Shown: in pieces, positions 1-11,026 of the stretch
How the letters are laid out: each line of letters begins with the position of its first letter
How positions within the stretch are numbered: the first letter of the stretch is position 1
From: Vigna angularis
Taxonomy: Eukaryota; Streptophyta; Magnoliopsida; Fabales; Fabaceae
Direction of reading: 5' to 3'
Assembly (NCBI RefSeq): GCF_016808095.1
Contig: NC_068971.1
Coordinates: forward strand, 51,973,631 to 52,037,630
DNA: 64,000 nucleotides
The notes under the pieces: generated by a model
The model's input: only the letters and a program-made list of their open reading frames with translations
Database searches by the model: none
What the model was told of the DNA's origin: nothing
Position numbers and translations under genes: made by a program

Positions 1-108
1 AAAGACGCAAGATCCTTCAAACAAAGAACATTCCCACCTAAAAACCCTAGCATGTGCATGATACATGGAACTGGAGAATGGAACAAACTTAACCATGAAC
101 CAACTTAC

Positions 109-722
109 CCTTTTGTAGCAGCATAGAGAGTGACTAGAGGGTATGATGGAAGCACCACAGAAGAACCAGAACCAATGTTCACTATAGCACCCTTTTTCTT
201 CTTGAGCATGGACGGAATCACAGCCTTTGTGATCCAAGTTGTTGCCTCCAAATTCACTTTCACAATAGCATCCATAAGCTCCAAATCAACTTCATGAAAG
301 AATCTCGCATAAGGGTAAGCCAAACCAGCACCATTAACAAGCAAACCCACATCCAAACCATCTATTGCTTCCTCTATTCTCTTAGCGATTTCCTCTCCAC
401 TAACTTTCTGCATATCTATGACCACAAACTTGACCTCAACACCATGTCTCTCTCTTATTTCCTTCAATGTCGTCTCGAGTTTCAGAGGGTTTCGACCAAC
501 CAAGAGAAGGTTGAGTCCCTTGGATGCAAATTCAAAAGCCATGGCCTTGCCAATTCCATCAGTGGATCCAGTGATTATAGCCCAAGAACCATATTCTTTG
601 AGATTCTTTGGTGGCCTCAAGAACATCACCCACACCCACTTGAGAAATTTGACAAACACCTTGCACACACAAATGAAGCCTATGGTGCTTGTTGCCACAA
701 GAAACCTGTCCAACCCCTCCAT
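109..722 (-). CDS. KCR1: Very-long-chain 3-oxoacyl-CoA reductase (KCR-like), first exon, partial
   Basis: This exon begins at the ATG at 722 and ends at a strong donor (G|GTAAGT) at 109; the remaining exons lie beyond the left edge. The encoded part has an N-terminal hydrophobic anchor (about residues 8-35) with the family's FLRPPKNL segment. A Rossmann cofactor motif TGSTDGIGKA follows, then the PYARFFHEVD segment typical of 3-ketoacyl-CoA reductases, and YAATK, which supplies the catalytic Tyr and Lys of the SDR family. By family, the enzyme performs the first reduction in ER fatty-acid elongation, using NADPH to reduce 3-ketoacyl-CoA for waxes, sphingolipids and storage lipids. Two small oddities: the usual NN(V/A)G is NGAG, and the codon split by the intron reads GG|N, giving Gly where Ala is common after YAATK. 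Family assignment is firm; KCR1 versus a KCR1-like paralogue is not settled. Confidence 0.9.
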
Positions 723-1454
723 TTTCTTTCAGCCAAATTGCAACAAATCTCGTGACTTTCTAATACTTTAACCCTATCCCCATCAGAAATGGAAAGAAAA
801 AAAGGAAAATTCTAAATTATTTACTCAACTCAAATATTCTGGAATATCAATTTCTTAAATAAATCTTTGTACAACAAAAGAATAATTATTTTTTGTTCTG
901 GACATAAAAAAAAGCTTGGATTCAATAAATGAAAATCTTTAACGGAAACTTCGGAGACTGCATAATATGTGACTGAATCACGCAGTTAATGTGGGTGAGT
1001 TTGTAATAATGATGTTTTTTAAGGAGACATAGTAGCAGTGCACATTTATCAACCAATAGTCATATTAATTTATCTAAACTATTACGCTATTTGTAAAAGT
1101 ATAAAATAGGTATATATCTCACATGGAAATATACATTTGTCATTTTTCTTTTAATATTTTCATGTATCTTATATAGTATAATATTTGCAACGAAGCTTAA
1201 AATGTCATAAAATAAAGTTATATACACTGGTATGATAATACATTATGTACTTTTAAATATTATTAGATTTTAATATTGTTATTTTTTATCAGTGGTATCG
1301 TGCTAATTCATTATTAATATATCTACTTGTAGTGTTAAATAATGAAAAATAAGAAATATAAATTGTGCAATAATTACACTATATGTGAACGACAGTCTCA
1401 AATCATCTTTTGTAATTGGTTAACTGTAAATAAAAGGGAACCAATTGGGTTCAG

Positions 1455-1458
<4 letters not shown>

Positions 1459-1491
<33 letters not shown>
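1459..1491. repeat. AT dinucleotide microsatellite
   Basis: An uninterrupted run of AT units, about 16 copies. A short reading frame runs through it but has no protein features. Confidence 0.95.
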
Positions 1492-1492
<1 letters not shown>

Positions 1493-1906
1493 TGATAAAA
1501 AAAAGTATATATAAATATTTAAAAAATGTAAATAAAATAATCCTAACATACTACGTTTCACAATAAATTGGCAATAAATAATATTGTTATACATTTCTTT
1601 CATTTCACTCATGTCAGCTTCTATATTTCTACTACCAACAATGTCAAATATCAGCTAAAATATACATACATACATATCTTACAATTGTTTTAGAAATGAA
1701 AATAGGTATAACAATTTATTTCATCTTACTATTGTTTTGGTTTTTTCAATTCAGTTCTCACAATTTTTAAAAATCTCAATTTGATCTTATTTTAAAAAAA
1801 TATAATTAAATGTATTTTCTTTATTCAACGTTACCAACCTCACATTACAGTTATTGTCGTTAGACAACTTAGCCATATTGAAAAAAAATAAACTAAATCA
1901 TTTAAA

Positions 1907-1968
1907 AAAACAAATCAAATTGAGACTTTCATAAGGCAAAACAAATCAAATTGAGACTTTCATAAGCC
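1907..1968. repeat. 31-bp tandem duplication
   Basis: Two adjacent, nearly identical units contain AAATCAAATTGAGACTTTCA followed by TAAG(G/C)C. The units differ at one base, so the duplication looks fairly recent. No function is apparent. Confidence 0.85.
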
Positions 1969-2224
1969 AAAACAAACTTCAAATAGTGTCTTATAAATTG
2001 TTTACAAGTTGCTAAGATAGATTTGTCTAAATAACTTAATCAAATGAGGTTTTCAATTCATAAAATAAGAGAGAAACTTGATTAAAAGTCTTCCAAACAT
2101 TATATGTGAAATCAGGGGACAATTAATGATAATCTTAGTAAAAGGAACATCCTAATACTTCATAAATGAAATGTCAGATCTACCAAGTAGATTAAATGCC
2201 CTATCTACCAAGTATATGATAAGA

Positions 2225-2504
2225 GCTTTATGTACCGAAAGGGTCCATTTTCTTTTAGAAATTACTTATTTGCATTACTTTTTAATTTTATTACATATTT
2301 ATATGTTGTTCATTATTTTAAGGGAAAAAAAGTCGTGAATAATATTGATGACTTCTTTAATTATGTGAAAGTTATCATGTACATAATTATGATTTGAGCA
2401 AAATAAAAACAAATTAATCACTATTTAAACTTTAAATAAAGTTGTACACATAACTTCAACTTTAATATATTTAAACTGAAATTGTGCATATGAATAACTA
2501 CTTT

Positions 2505-2550
<46 letters not shown>

Positions 2551-2964
2551 CTGAAGTCGTATATCATATAATTTTAACTGAAGCATTAAGAGGTTTATAA
2601 GATATTCAGAAAGTTTTAATAAGTGTATTGAGAGCTCAAATAGTTCAACAAAACATTCAAATAACTCAACTAAGTATATAGAGAATTCAAATAATTCAGC
2701 AAGTCATCCAGAGAGCTCGATAAAGTGCACTAGATAGTTTTGCAAAACATTTGAAGAACTAGTTAAAGTGTATCTTTACCGACCTCTCTATATGTCTTGC
2801 TAAGCTATTTGAGTTCTTTATGTACTTAATTGAACTAATCATATGTTTTGCCAAGTTATATGAGTTCTTTATACACTTAATTAAACTCTATAACTATCTT
2901 TTTAACCTCTCAAGGTTTCAATTAATTATATGGTTTCAATTAATTATATGATGCATAACTTCAA

Positions 2965-3011
<47 letters not shown>

Positions 3012-3302
3012 TCATTTTCATGCATGACTTCAATTCAAATATATTAAAATTAAAATCACTAATCACATATACAACTTTACTTAAAACTTAAGATCTGAAT
3101 AATTAAGTTTAATATGTGATCAAAAGCCATCAAAATCAAACTCGACTTCAATATTATTAACAAATTGTTTGTACCGTTCACCACTTTTTCAAAGAAATCG
3201 TCAACCATATATTACTTAACCCGAAGTCATAATAAATTTAAAAAGTAAATCAGATACGTAATTTAAAAAAAAAAAATTGACCCCTTTGTTACATAAACCG
3301 AA
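2225..3302. mobile_element. Foldback TIR element, copy 1
   Basis: The left end reads GCTTTATGTACCGAAAGGGT. The right end, read on the opposite strand, is GGTTTATGTAACAAAGGGGT, so the element has imperfect terminal inverted repeats of about 30 bp. The 7-mer GATAAGA stands immediately left of it (2218-2224) and again at 3303-3309, three bases beyond the right inverted repeat, as a target-site duplication would. The interior (about 2595-2910) is a large imperfect inverted repeat built of units containing AACTCAAATAGCT and its complement, with AT microsatellites at 2508-2544 and about 2967-3003. No transposase is encoded, so it is non-autonomous. A second copy lies at 22505-23859. The class is uncertain; a Mutator-like element with a degenerate 9-bp duplication is one possibility. 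Confidence 0.75.
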
Positions 3303-3309
3303 GATAAGA

Positions 3310-4166
3310 CAACTTCTTTCATTTTGTTTTCGTACTTTAAGATTGACAAGTTGTGGAACAGGCGTGTGTGCTCGATTGGATAAAATGGGTTGTCTATCAA
3401 TGATGTGATTGATATTTTTCAAAATGTTCAGATTTTTGTTCTTGAGTTTTTTTTTGTATTATTTTTCTGTTGAGTTTATAAATATATTGATGTTGATATA
3501 TCAAAAAAATAGATACAAAAACAGAACGCAACAAGCTATCAACTCGGTTCATTTCTGTCAAACTAAAATAACAAATATCCATCACTCTAGATAAGTGCTA
3601 AACTTGATAACAAATAATGCAAAACCACTTCTAACAGTAACTAAAATGATAGGTCATGGGTTAGATATATGTAATTAACATCTTTCTTTCACAATACTGT
3701 TGTTACAACGAGACTAAGAGGGCAATCAATACAAGTAATTATCGAATGAAAGACATATACAATCAAGGTGGTTGCTGTAAGCTGCATACAACATTTTGAT
3801 CTCTTTCATGTACCTTGTACTCTTTAAAAGTGCTAGACAATGTGAAGACTATTCAGTTTTGAAATGAAATCAGTATAATACAAGCTACACGCCAGGAGGT
3901 ACAAGGTCCTAGCCTAACTCTATGGATGTTACTCATGTTTTATAGATTGAAAATAAAAAAAGGAAAAAGACAAAAAACACTGTTATCTATTCCTTACACC
4001 TCCCCGCTCTCCTCCACTGTTCATCTTTTATGGACAACGAACATAAATGTAGTCAGAAAAAAACATACCAGTGATTTTTTGTTTTTTTGTTGTAAAAGTG
4101 AAGCTAGTTTGGCAAGGCATTACCAAACTAGAGAAATTGTGTAAATAAGAGGTAAAAACTAACAAG
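3310..4166. other. Intergenic, 3' side of RGS1
   Basis: No gene is supported. The part nearest 4166 is expected to be the 3' UTR of the RGS1-like gene. Short open frames on both strands between 3400 and 3600 lack codon bias or recognisable motifs. Confidence 0.6.
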
Positions 4167-7100
4167 TCATAAGTCAGTAGTATCACTGCTACAGCCTGAG
4201 CTCTTGAGGAGATGGTCCTGGTGAAAAGGATCATCTGCACCATGCACAGAACTCAACCTTGGGGAAAAGTTCCACCCTGTCATTTGTTCCAGCTCATACT
4301 CATTGGATCTCAAATTGGAGTCTTCTTGGAACTTCAGGAAGAACATCGATGACCAGTAATCTCGTGCTAGGTTCTGCACAAGTGGAATGTTTAATTTAGA
4401 TGAAAGACTATGCAGCAATGGCTTGCCTAATTTTAATGGACAAATTTAGATACTGGCATAACAATGTTTTCAATGTTGTCTAGATTCTATCTTCGGTCCT
4501 TTTTATAACAAGCAATGCACTATCATTTGTTTCTTATAGAAAGAACCGAGTATGAATTTGAGGATATAACATACTCAATTTTAATCAAGGGTGTCTCCTA
4601 AAATTGTATTGAGCCTAAGGAACTTACTGTTCTCATCAACTGAATGATCTCGTTGAGTGCATTTTGGAAGAGATCAGGGCGCGCTAGGTTGGAAGTAGAT
4701 AAAATTTCTTGTTTGCTTCTATGAGAGATATTCACCTCCATAGCCGCACCTGTAAAATTATATTCTAGCAAATATAAGAGAATGCTCCCATATTTAAAGG
4801 AACAATTACAAAACATTCAACTCATTCCATGGATGAGACATACGACTGTGTTAAATCAAATAACAGTATTCACAAAAGGGTTGAGAGAAAACTGATCTTA
4901 CAATTCTGAATATGGCAAAAAATGATCATGGTGGAAATAACCAAGAGAAAGGATGAAAGAAGGAAGCCACCTGGAATAGGAATTACACACCTGCAACTAT
5001 GTATTTCTGAATAATATGTCGTGCCATATAGATCCTTCTCACACAGTCATCTTCAGGTATTTTACTAAGCTCATACACTTCATCAAAGAAGTGCACACTC
5101 TCCCCAGCCAAGCAACTGTATATATGTGAAAACAATAATACTTTTTTAGTTTAAACAAAGACAAAAATGAGAAACTATAATTCGTACAAATATGTACCAA
5201 CATACTGGAGTACAAAGATAGATGTTTTACCTATCAGCAAATGCCATAAAAGACTGCCGGAATCTCTTATTCAAGAGAAGCTTATCCAACGGCTCATTAG
5301 GATCTATCCTTGAAATTGGTTCACTTTGTGCTAATACCCCACTATCAGGTATGCCCAGAGCCTGGCTCATTGTGCGAAATTCTCGGGTTTCTCTTCTCCT
5401 CAAGCTGATTTGTGAGAGAAGTGGTTGAGAACTTGATATTGAAAAGAAAGCAACCACAAGTATGCTAGCCTTTGAACAAAACCCACATAGAATGGAAGTA
5501 AATAAAAGATTCACGAAGTAATCACTTGGATTTAACTTCCAATATGTATTGAAAATGTCTGAGATTTCATAGTATTGAGACATAAGAAACGGTAGGAAAG
5601 CATACCACAACTAAAAGCAGAAATCTAGACGCAACTTCAAGCCATGAGATATTGTCATAAACTTCATTAAGTATGTAAGCAGTAATCCAAATAACTGTCA
5701 TGATAAATAAGCAAATGATAGATTATAAAGAGCACCGAGAAAGGCTATCCTGAAAGTACAATCTCATATTTGATAACACTAGTTTGAAAATAAACAAGTG
5801 GATATAGTGCCGGGCAATGCAAAATGAATGTGGTGGTTTTTGTATTAGAAAACCATGGTTAAGAAAATTGTGGTTAATTAAGAGACTATAAAGCATGGAC
5901 TCTCTTTTCAGAAAGTAAAAAATGTTGTCTTTGGAGTAAATATGTGAAAAATGTTGTATTTGGAGTAAATATTATATTTAGGGTAAAGCTTCTGCAAAAC
6001 TAGTTGTCTGAGCACAATAGTCAAAGAATATGCGATATCTGTAACATTTGCAAATATGTATTTCGGAGTTAACATTGATTATGGTATCAGACTTTTAACT
6101 TGGATGTTACACATTTAGATTTAGGTAGGAAATGCTTTTTTTTCCTGAAAACAGAAAACCTAACTAAGAACTTAAGGGTTAATTCATCACCTTAGTAACA
6201 GCCTTAGAGAACAGGTTACTAAGAAGCTAGGAACTTCAAAATAAATAGAGAAATAAGGAGTTTTTAATGAATCTAGAAAAAGGTGTACCAATGGACACAG
6301 CTGATACGAGTATTCCCCGCCAGAGGTCTTTGAGTTCATCAAACCTGAATTCTATGTGATGAACAGCAGTTGTAACCCCAACCAAAATAGCAATATACAA
6401 TGAGTGAAGGGTTATAACTGGGATGGTCCATTGAGCTCTCATGTGACAGCGACTGCTTAGAGGCTGCATCCAATGGATAACTAGAGAATGGATGAATAAT
6501 TTATTAGAAATAAATAGGGGAAAGAACATAAACAAACGAGACATGATTAAGGAAAGAAAAGGGAGTGTGTTCTGGCAATAACTTCCATAAATTCCACAAG
6601 ATGTTGAGAAAATCATGGACATAAAGCAGAAACACTTAAAATAAAATAACTATGTCAACTGAAGAGACAAAGTCCAGCAAAATTTTGATATACTAGATAG
6701 GAGATAAAAAAAAATGAAATTCTATGGATGAAAGTGAAAAAATTACACCTGCTACATATACTTCGAGTTGTTAATTCCACTAAATAAAGACTAGATAAGA
6801 AAATTAAAATTAATTCAGATTTATACCAGCAGCACAGGCAATCCAGGGAAGTAGAATAAGTGGAAGAAAAATATATGATCGTATCAGTGGTAAACGTCTC
6901 CTGAAAGATCAATAAAGGAGGAAATTAAACACCCAAGTCCTAAATGAATGATGACTCCTTTAGCACCAGTTAAAAATTGCAGTGAAACAAAAAAAGAAGT
7001 ATCAACAACAAAAACTTATAGCATCTCAAAGTATAGGCAAAGTGCCAATTAATTATGGCCAATCATGAGTACAAATAACCGCATCAGTTAAAAATCACAA

Positions 7101-8963
7101 GCCTCCATGAGCTCAAGTGAATAATAGTTTCACCAGTGAAAACCAATCAGACAAACAGAATGTTATGATCATAAATTCAACAGGTTGGTTGTTATGTGTT
7201 GTGGTTGTGGAAAATACACAATAATTACTTTCAGCTGTGGATCATGAACTTTAGGGTGCTATTGGTAGAACTTATTATGCATAAGAACTTGTGTAAGTGT
7301 TTAACAGGCTTATTGACATAGAGTCTATTTAAATAAATTTCTCCAAAAGTACTTTTGAGAGAAAAAATTACGAAAAACTTCTCCACAAATTAAAATTAGT
7401 GTATGAATAGTTTAAAATGATCTTCTACAGGAACTAATGTGGGAAAACTTCAACAAAATTGACTTATGAATAAACTAATCTTAGTTTATGAAGAAACTAA
7501 TTTCTCCTCCTAGAAGTGTTTCAGGAAAAATTTGTCTAAACAAGTCCACAGCTGACGATTTTTCCACAAGTTGTTGAGTTTATTTAAATAAGCCCTCCAA
7601 CCTCTATGACCACTCATGAAAAACAGCTTATAATTTATATAAAAAGACTTTAATCATATTTCCTATTCTGATTACCCAAAAAAAGTATACACAAGAGTTT
7701 ACAAGACAAATAGTTATCCAATAAGCACTTAATTAAGTTGTTTAATCCAAACGTACCCTAAAGCCATCACTTTGGCTTTAACGGTTAAGAGGTAGTCAAT
7801 CAGAAACTTCCGACAAAGCGGCCTTAAAAAGCAATATTAAGATGTCACTTACTTGACAAAGATAAAATATAATTGCGAAGCCTGTGTTATGCGACAGCTG
7901 AAGAGCAAACCAAATCCTAGTGGACCTTCACCCCAGGCTGAAAATAAACAGGAAAAACATGATTATACTTACAAGTGTTCCTCTTTTCAATACATAAGCA
8001 TAAACAAGTCAGAAAAGATGGCAAAAAGAAAGATAACCTCCCCATAAGTAGCATGACCGCAACCAATGCCTCTCCCCAAGTTTCAAAAAATTATTCGATA
8101 TCTGCATAAAAAACAAATATACAATCAGTAAGCTTGAGAACAAGGCGATGCTGAGTTGATACTGCAGCAACACCAAACTACTAGACGAGTTGGGATTGTT
8201 TAATTTAACAGAAAATAAATGACAGAGACATAAAAAACCCATTTCTACCACGAGAGATAGAAGAAGGAAGAAGCTGGCAACAACTTGAATTACAGGTATC
8301 CAGAAGCCACTGCCTTTGGTACGAGGAACCTTGTGAACTATGAAGGGAACTATGCACCATAAAACAAGCCTGAAGAATAGAAGCCAACCAACAGCAAATG
8401 CATCAGAAAACAAATGTCACATATGATCTGTTTAGACAAAATTCCTCGTAACCTTTCAAAAAGTAAAATGATTTTCACAATAATCTCTAACATAAGTTTG
8501 TGCATAAACTAATTTTATGAAATTTTTTATATCATAAAAGTAGTTATAGTCTAAACGTATATCTCATTTCGAAACAAATGATACCATAAAGATGACCCAA
8601 AAGAACAAACCAAATCACCCAACACAGGAATCACATGAATCATCAAAGAGAGAGCCCCACCAAGGAAACACCCTTAATCAGTAAGCAGATCAGGTAGGGG
8701 GAAAGAAACAATTTTGCTTCATAGGGATGGAGGGAAACTAAAAGGGTATATGACTAGGTACAAGATTTTAACTTGTCAGTCAAGCTCAAAATTCTTAGGG
8801 TCATAAGATCAAGCAGGTAAAGTGGGAAATTTGGCACAACAAGAACGACCCGTTACACACGGATACGGGCAAAGGGAGAAACTTACACAGTGAAGGAAAG
8901 AATGGATAGAGCAATGGCTATATAGTCAGTGGGGCAACCTCCTTTGACGGCACAGCTTGGCAT
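4167..8963 (-). CDS. RGS1: Regulator of G-protein signalling 1 (7TM-RGS protein)
   Basis: Eleven exons join in frame: 8887-8963, 8249-8369, 8038-8101, 7853-7937, 6827-6900, 6289-6480, 5606-5694, 5231-5469, 4991-5115, 4628-4749 and 4167-4373 (1395 nt, 464 aa; AtRGS1 is 459). The N-terminal 245 residues form seven hydrophobic helices with family hallmarks such as [16 protein letters not shown] and [11 protein letters not shown]. The RGS box runs from about 290 to 415, starting [16 protein letters not shown]. By family it is a plasma-membrane GAP for the G-alpha subunit, linked to sugar sensing and, in soybean, nodulation. The Glu aligned by eye with AtRGS1 E320 is kept (E319, in CLAGES). The C-tail keeps the serine-rich stretch FSPRLSSV...KSSGCSSD that in Arabidopsis is phosphorylated to trigger endocytosis. 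The AG of the exon 8 acceptor (CAAAG|GC) is weak but preserves frame. Confidence 0.95.
7251..7763. mobile_element. MITE-like element inside RGS1 intron 4
   Basis: The left end reads CTTTAGGGTGCTATTGG. The right end on the opposite strand reads CTTTAGGGTACGTTTGGATT, then continues with AACAACTTAATTAAGTGCTT. That second stretch resembles the ends of a MITE group common in legume genomes; this resemblance is from memory. The element has no coding capacity and accounts for about half of the 952-bp intron (6901-7852). I could not see a convincing target-site duplication, so the exact ends are approximate. Confidence 0.55.
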
Positions 8964-9693
8964 TCTGATTTCATTTGACAGTTACAATCTGCAGATTCAG
9001 AGTTCAGAGTTCAAACAGTTGCATTGAATCGAAGCTGGCACTTTCCTGTTCTGTTCTGTTCCTCCTTAATTACGCAGAGAACACAGTCCTTCACTTCCAC
9101 GTGATGTTTGTTTCACCACAATTTGCTAGCTTCGGAATTTCCCAAGATATATATGACAGTGCTTTTAAGAATTGTTTTATTTGACAAATAACAACCAAAG
9201 TGTTAAAAGACCCTGACTTGTACGGAAATCATAAAACCAATCTCTTACCAAATCTTCCTACTCAACCCTACACTATACTTTCATAATTAATTATTATTTG
9301 TTAATTTTAAAACAATCATTTCATAAACATACTCATAATTATAAAACAATCTTTAAAACAAAATCATATAGGCAACACGAGTTACTTAAATTGAAAAAAA
9401 TAACTTATATAAACAATTTTCTTTAATTTATAAACAACTTCTAAATTTATAATAAGTAGATCTATATTAAAATAATATCTCTTATTTATAAACAACCTTT
9501 AATTTTAATTCAAAGTTTATCATACTTAATATAAAATATATTATACTAATACATGTAGACAAAATTCTTTTCCTAATATCAACTAAATTTCCTTCCTTTC
9601 TTTTTCAAGTTTCGCATTTGTCAACTTTTTTTCTACCGAGATAACATTAATTATTTTCTTATCATATATATAAGTAGCATGCTTCATCTAGAA

Positions 9694-9705
9694 GCACACG
9701 TGTGC
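9694..9705. promoter_or_regulatory. Perfect 12-bp palindrome with ACGT core (G-box/ABRE-like)
   Basis: GCACACGTGTGC is its own reverse complement and contains ACACGTGT, an ACGT-core site of the type bound by bZIP and bHLH factors. It lies about 730 bp upstream of the RGS1 start codon. Function is inferred from the motif only. Confidence 0.4.
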
Positions 9706-9915
9706 AGTATTTAATTAAACATGGCTAGCGCTGGCTAATTCAAACGTTTCGTGATTAAATTCCATCATCACTTTCAACTTTTCAACACACCATACATTTA
9801 AATCATTGATGGAAGACGCCTGCATAAAGATATTCTGTAAATTAAAAAGTAGAAATTGGGAAAGTTTACCAAGAAAATCACCCTCATATAAAATTACGGG
9901 TAATATAATAATATA

Positions 9916-9916
<1 letters not shown>

Positions 9917-9948
<32 letters not shown>

Positions 9949-9971
9949 TATATATGTATATATATATATGG
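9917..9971. repeat. AT-rich microsatellite
   Basis: An interrupted run of AT/TA dinucleotides lies between the NOI gene 3' end and the RGS1 promoter region. Confidence 0.9.
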
Positions 9972-10180
9972 TTTATTGCAAAGAGATTGACATTGATTCA
10001 TGTAAGTATATTGCAATTCATAAATAACACACAATACAGTACATGAAACAACTAAAAGAAGATTCATCGATCAGCTGCACTATTCACTTCACTCGAGTCT
10101 CAAGAACAAATTTAAGTAATAATAACATTTTCAATCAATACTTCTTCCCATCAACGAACACCTCCTTATGTTATCCTCCT

Positions 10181-11026
10181 CTAAGGGCCAAAGCAAAACC
10201 ATTTTTTCTGCACACAAATAATATCACATAATTGAATCTGCATTGAAAGGAATTCCTTGTTGCTAAAATGGCTATATATGTCAGAATGCAGATTATCAAA
10301 ATCTTCAAAATTTCGGCGTGAGAAATTGAATTTATCGACTTTTTTCATGTAAATTGAAAATGGGTATGTGTCAGATCATGAAAAGATAGTAATTCTTAAT
10401 CATAGTTTGAAGAGAATGTACCTTTGTGTTAGAGGCACTCTTGCTCTTTTTTTGATTCTTGCGTTTTCGAGAATCGTATTTTCGCTGAGAAGGGAATCGT
10501 CCCGAGACTGAGGCAATTTTCTTTTCATCTCTGGCTTTGTTGAATATAACAGTGAATCCTTCAGCTGAAGCAGGATCATTCACATCCCAATCCCCAAACT
10601 TGGGTAAAGGCTTTCCTTGTTTTTGATCATAATACTGCATGAACAAAAATGTCAATATCACCCAAACAAATCATCAATTGGTCGAAGCTTTTGCCATGGC
10701 ATATTGCAGACAATCTTAAGATTTCCCAACAAAAATGACATAAACAAAATCTTTTCCATAAAAGACAAGAAAATGAATATGGACAAGATTCATTCTTTCT
10801 TCTGGATTTGATAAGATAAATCTTATCCAAACATTTCCATGGTAATATATATCATCTGGGTCTATAAAAAAATTGGAAAGTTTTGTTTTTTTTAATTTAA
10901 TCGTTTGTAACAAGCTATTTTGTTCAGACAAGAAAAGAAGAGAATCTAAATGATGGAAATGACATAATGCAATGATGCATGGTAATTGAGAAGGTGGTGA
11001 AGAAGAAGAAATCATACCGAGGCCAT
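10181..11026 (-). CDS. NOI/RIN4-domain small protein
   Basis: Three coding exons join in frame: 11018-11026 (only ATG plus two codons, MAS), 10422-10634 (71 codons) and 10181-10207 (KKWFCFGP and stop), giving 82 aa. Residues about 8-40 form a NOI domain: [20 protein letters not shown] followed by [18 protein letters not shown] is the motif cleaved by the effector AvrRpt2 in RIN4-family proteins. The C-terminus KKWFCFGP is the usual NOI ending, whose Cys is thought to be acylated for membrane attachment. The middle is rich in Lys, Arg and Ser. By family it is a small plasma-membrane-associated protein related to RIN4, with a role in immune signalling or trafficking; its exact job is unknown. 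The terminal exons are too short for simple gene finders, but splice sites and the family C-terminus support them. Confidence 0.88.

Larger units (their letters stand above)
723..2217. other. Intergenic, AT-rich, upstream of the KCR-like gene
   Basis: No coding exon can be supported here. The first few hundred bases should hold the 5' UTR and promoter of the KCR-like gene. The rest is AT-rich with one AT microsatellite and a short tandem duplication, listed separately. Confidence 0.7.
8964..10180. other. Intergenic between RGS1 and the NOI gene
   Basis: The stretch just right of 8963 is the expected 5' UTR and promoter of the RGS1-like gene. The part near 10180 is the 3' region of the NOI gene. 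No further gene is supported. It contains a palindromic ACGT element and an AT repeat, both listed. Confidence 0.65.

Noticed and set aside
2508..3003. AT runs as a possible replication origin or matrix attachment site
   Set aside because: Simple AT dinucleotide runs are common in this genome and nothing else supports such a role.
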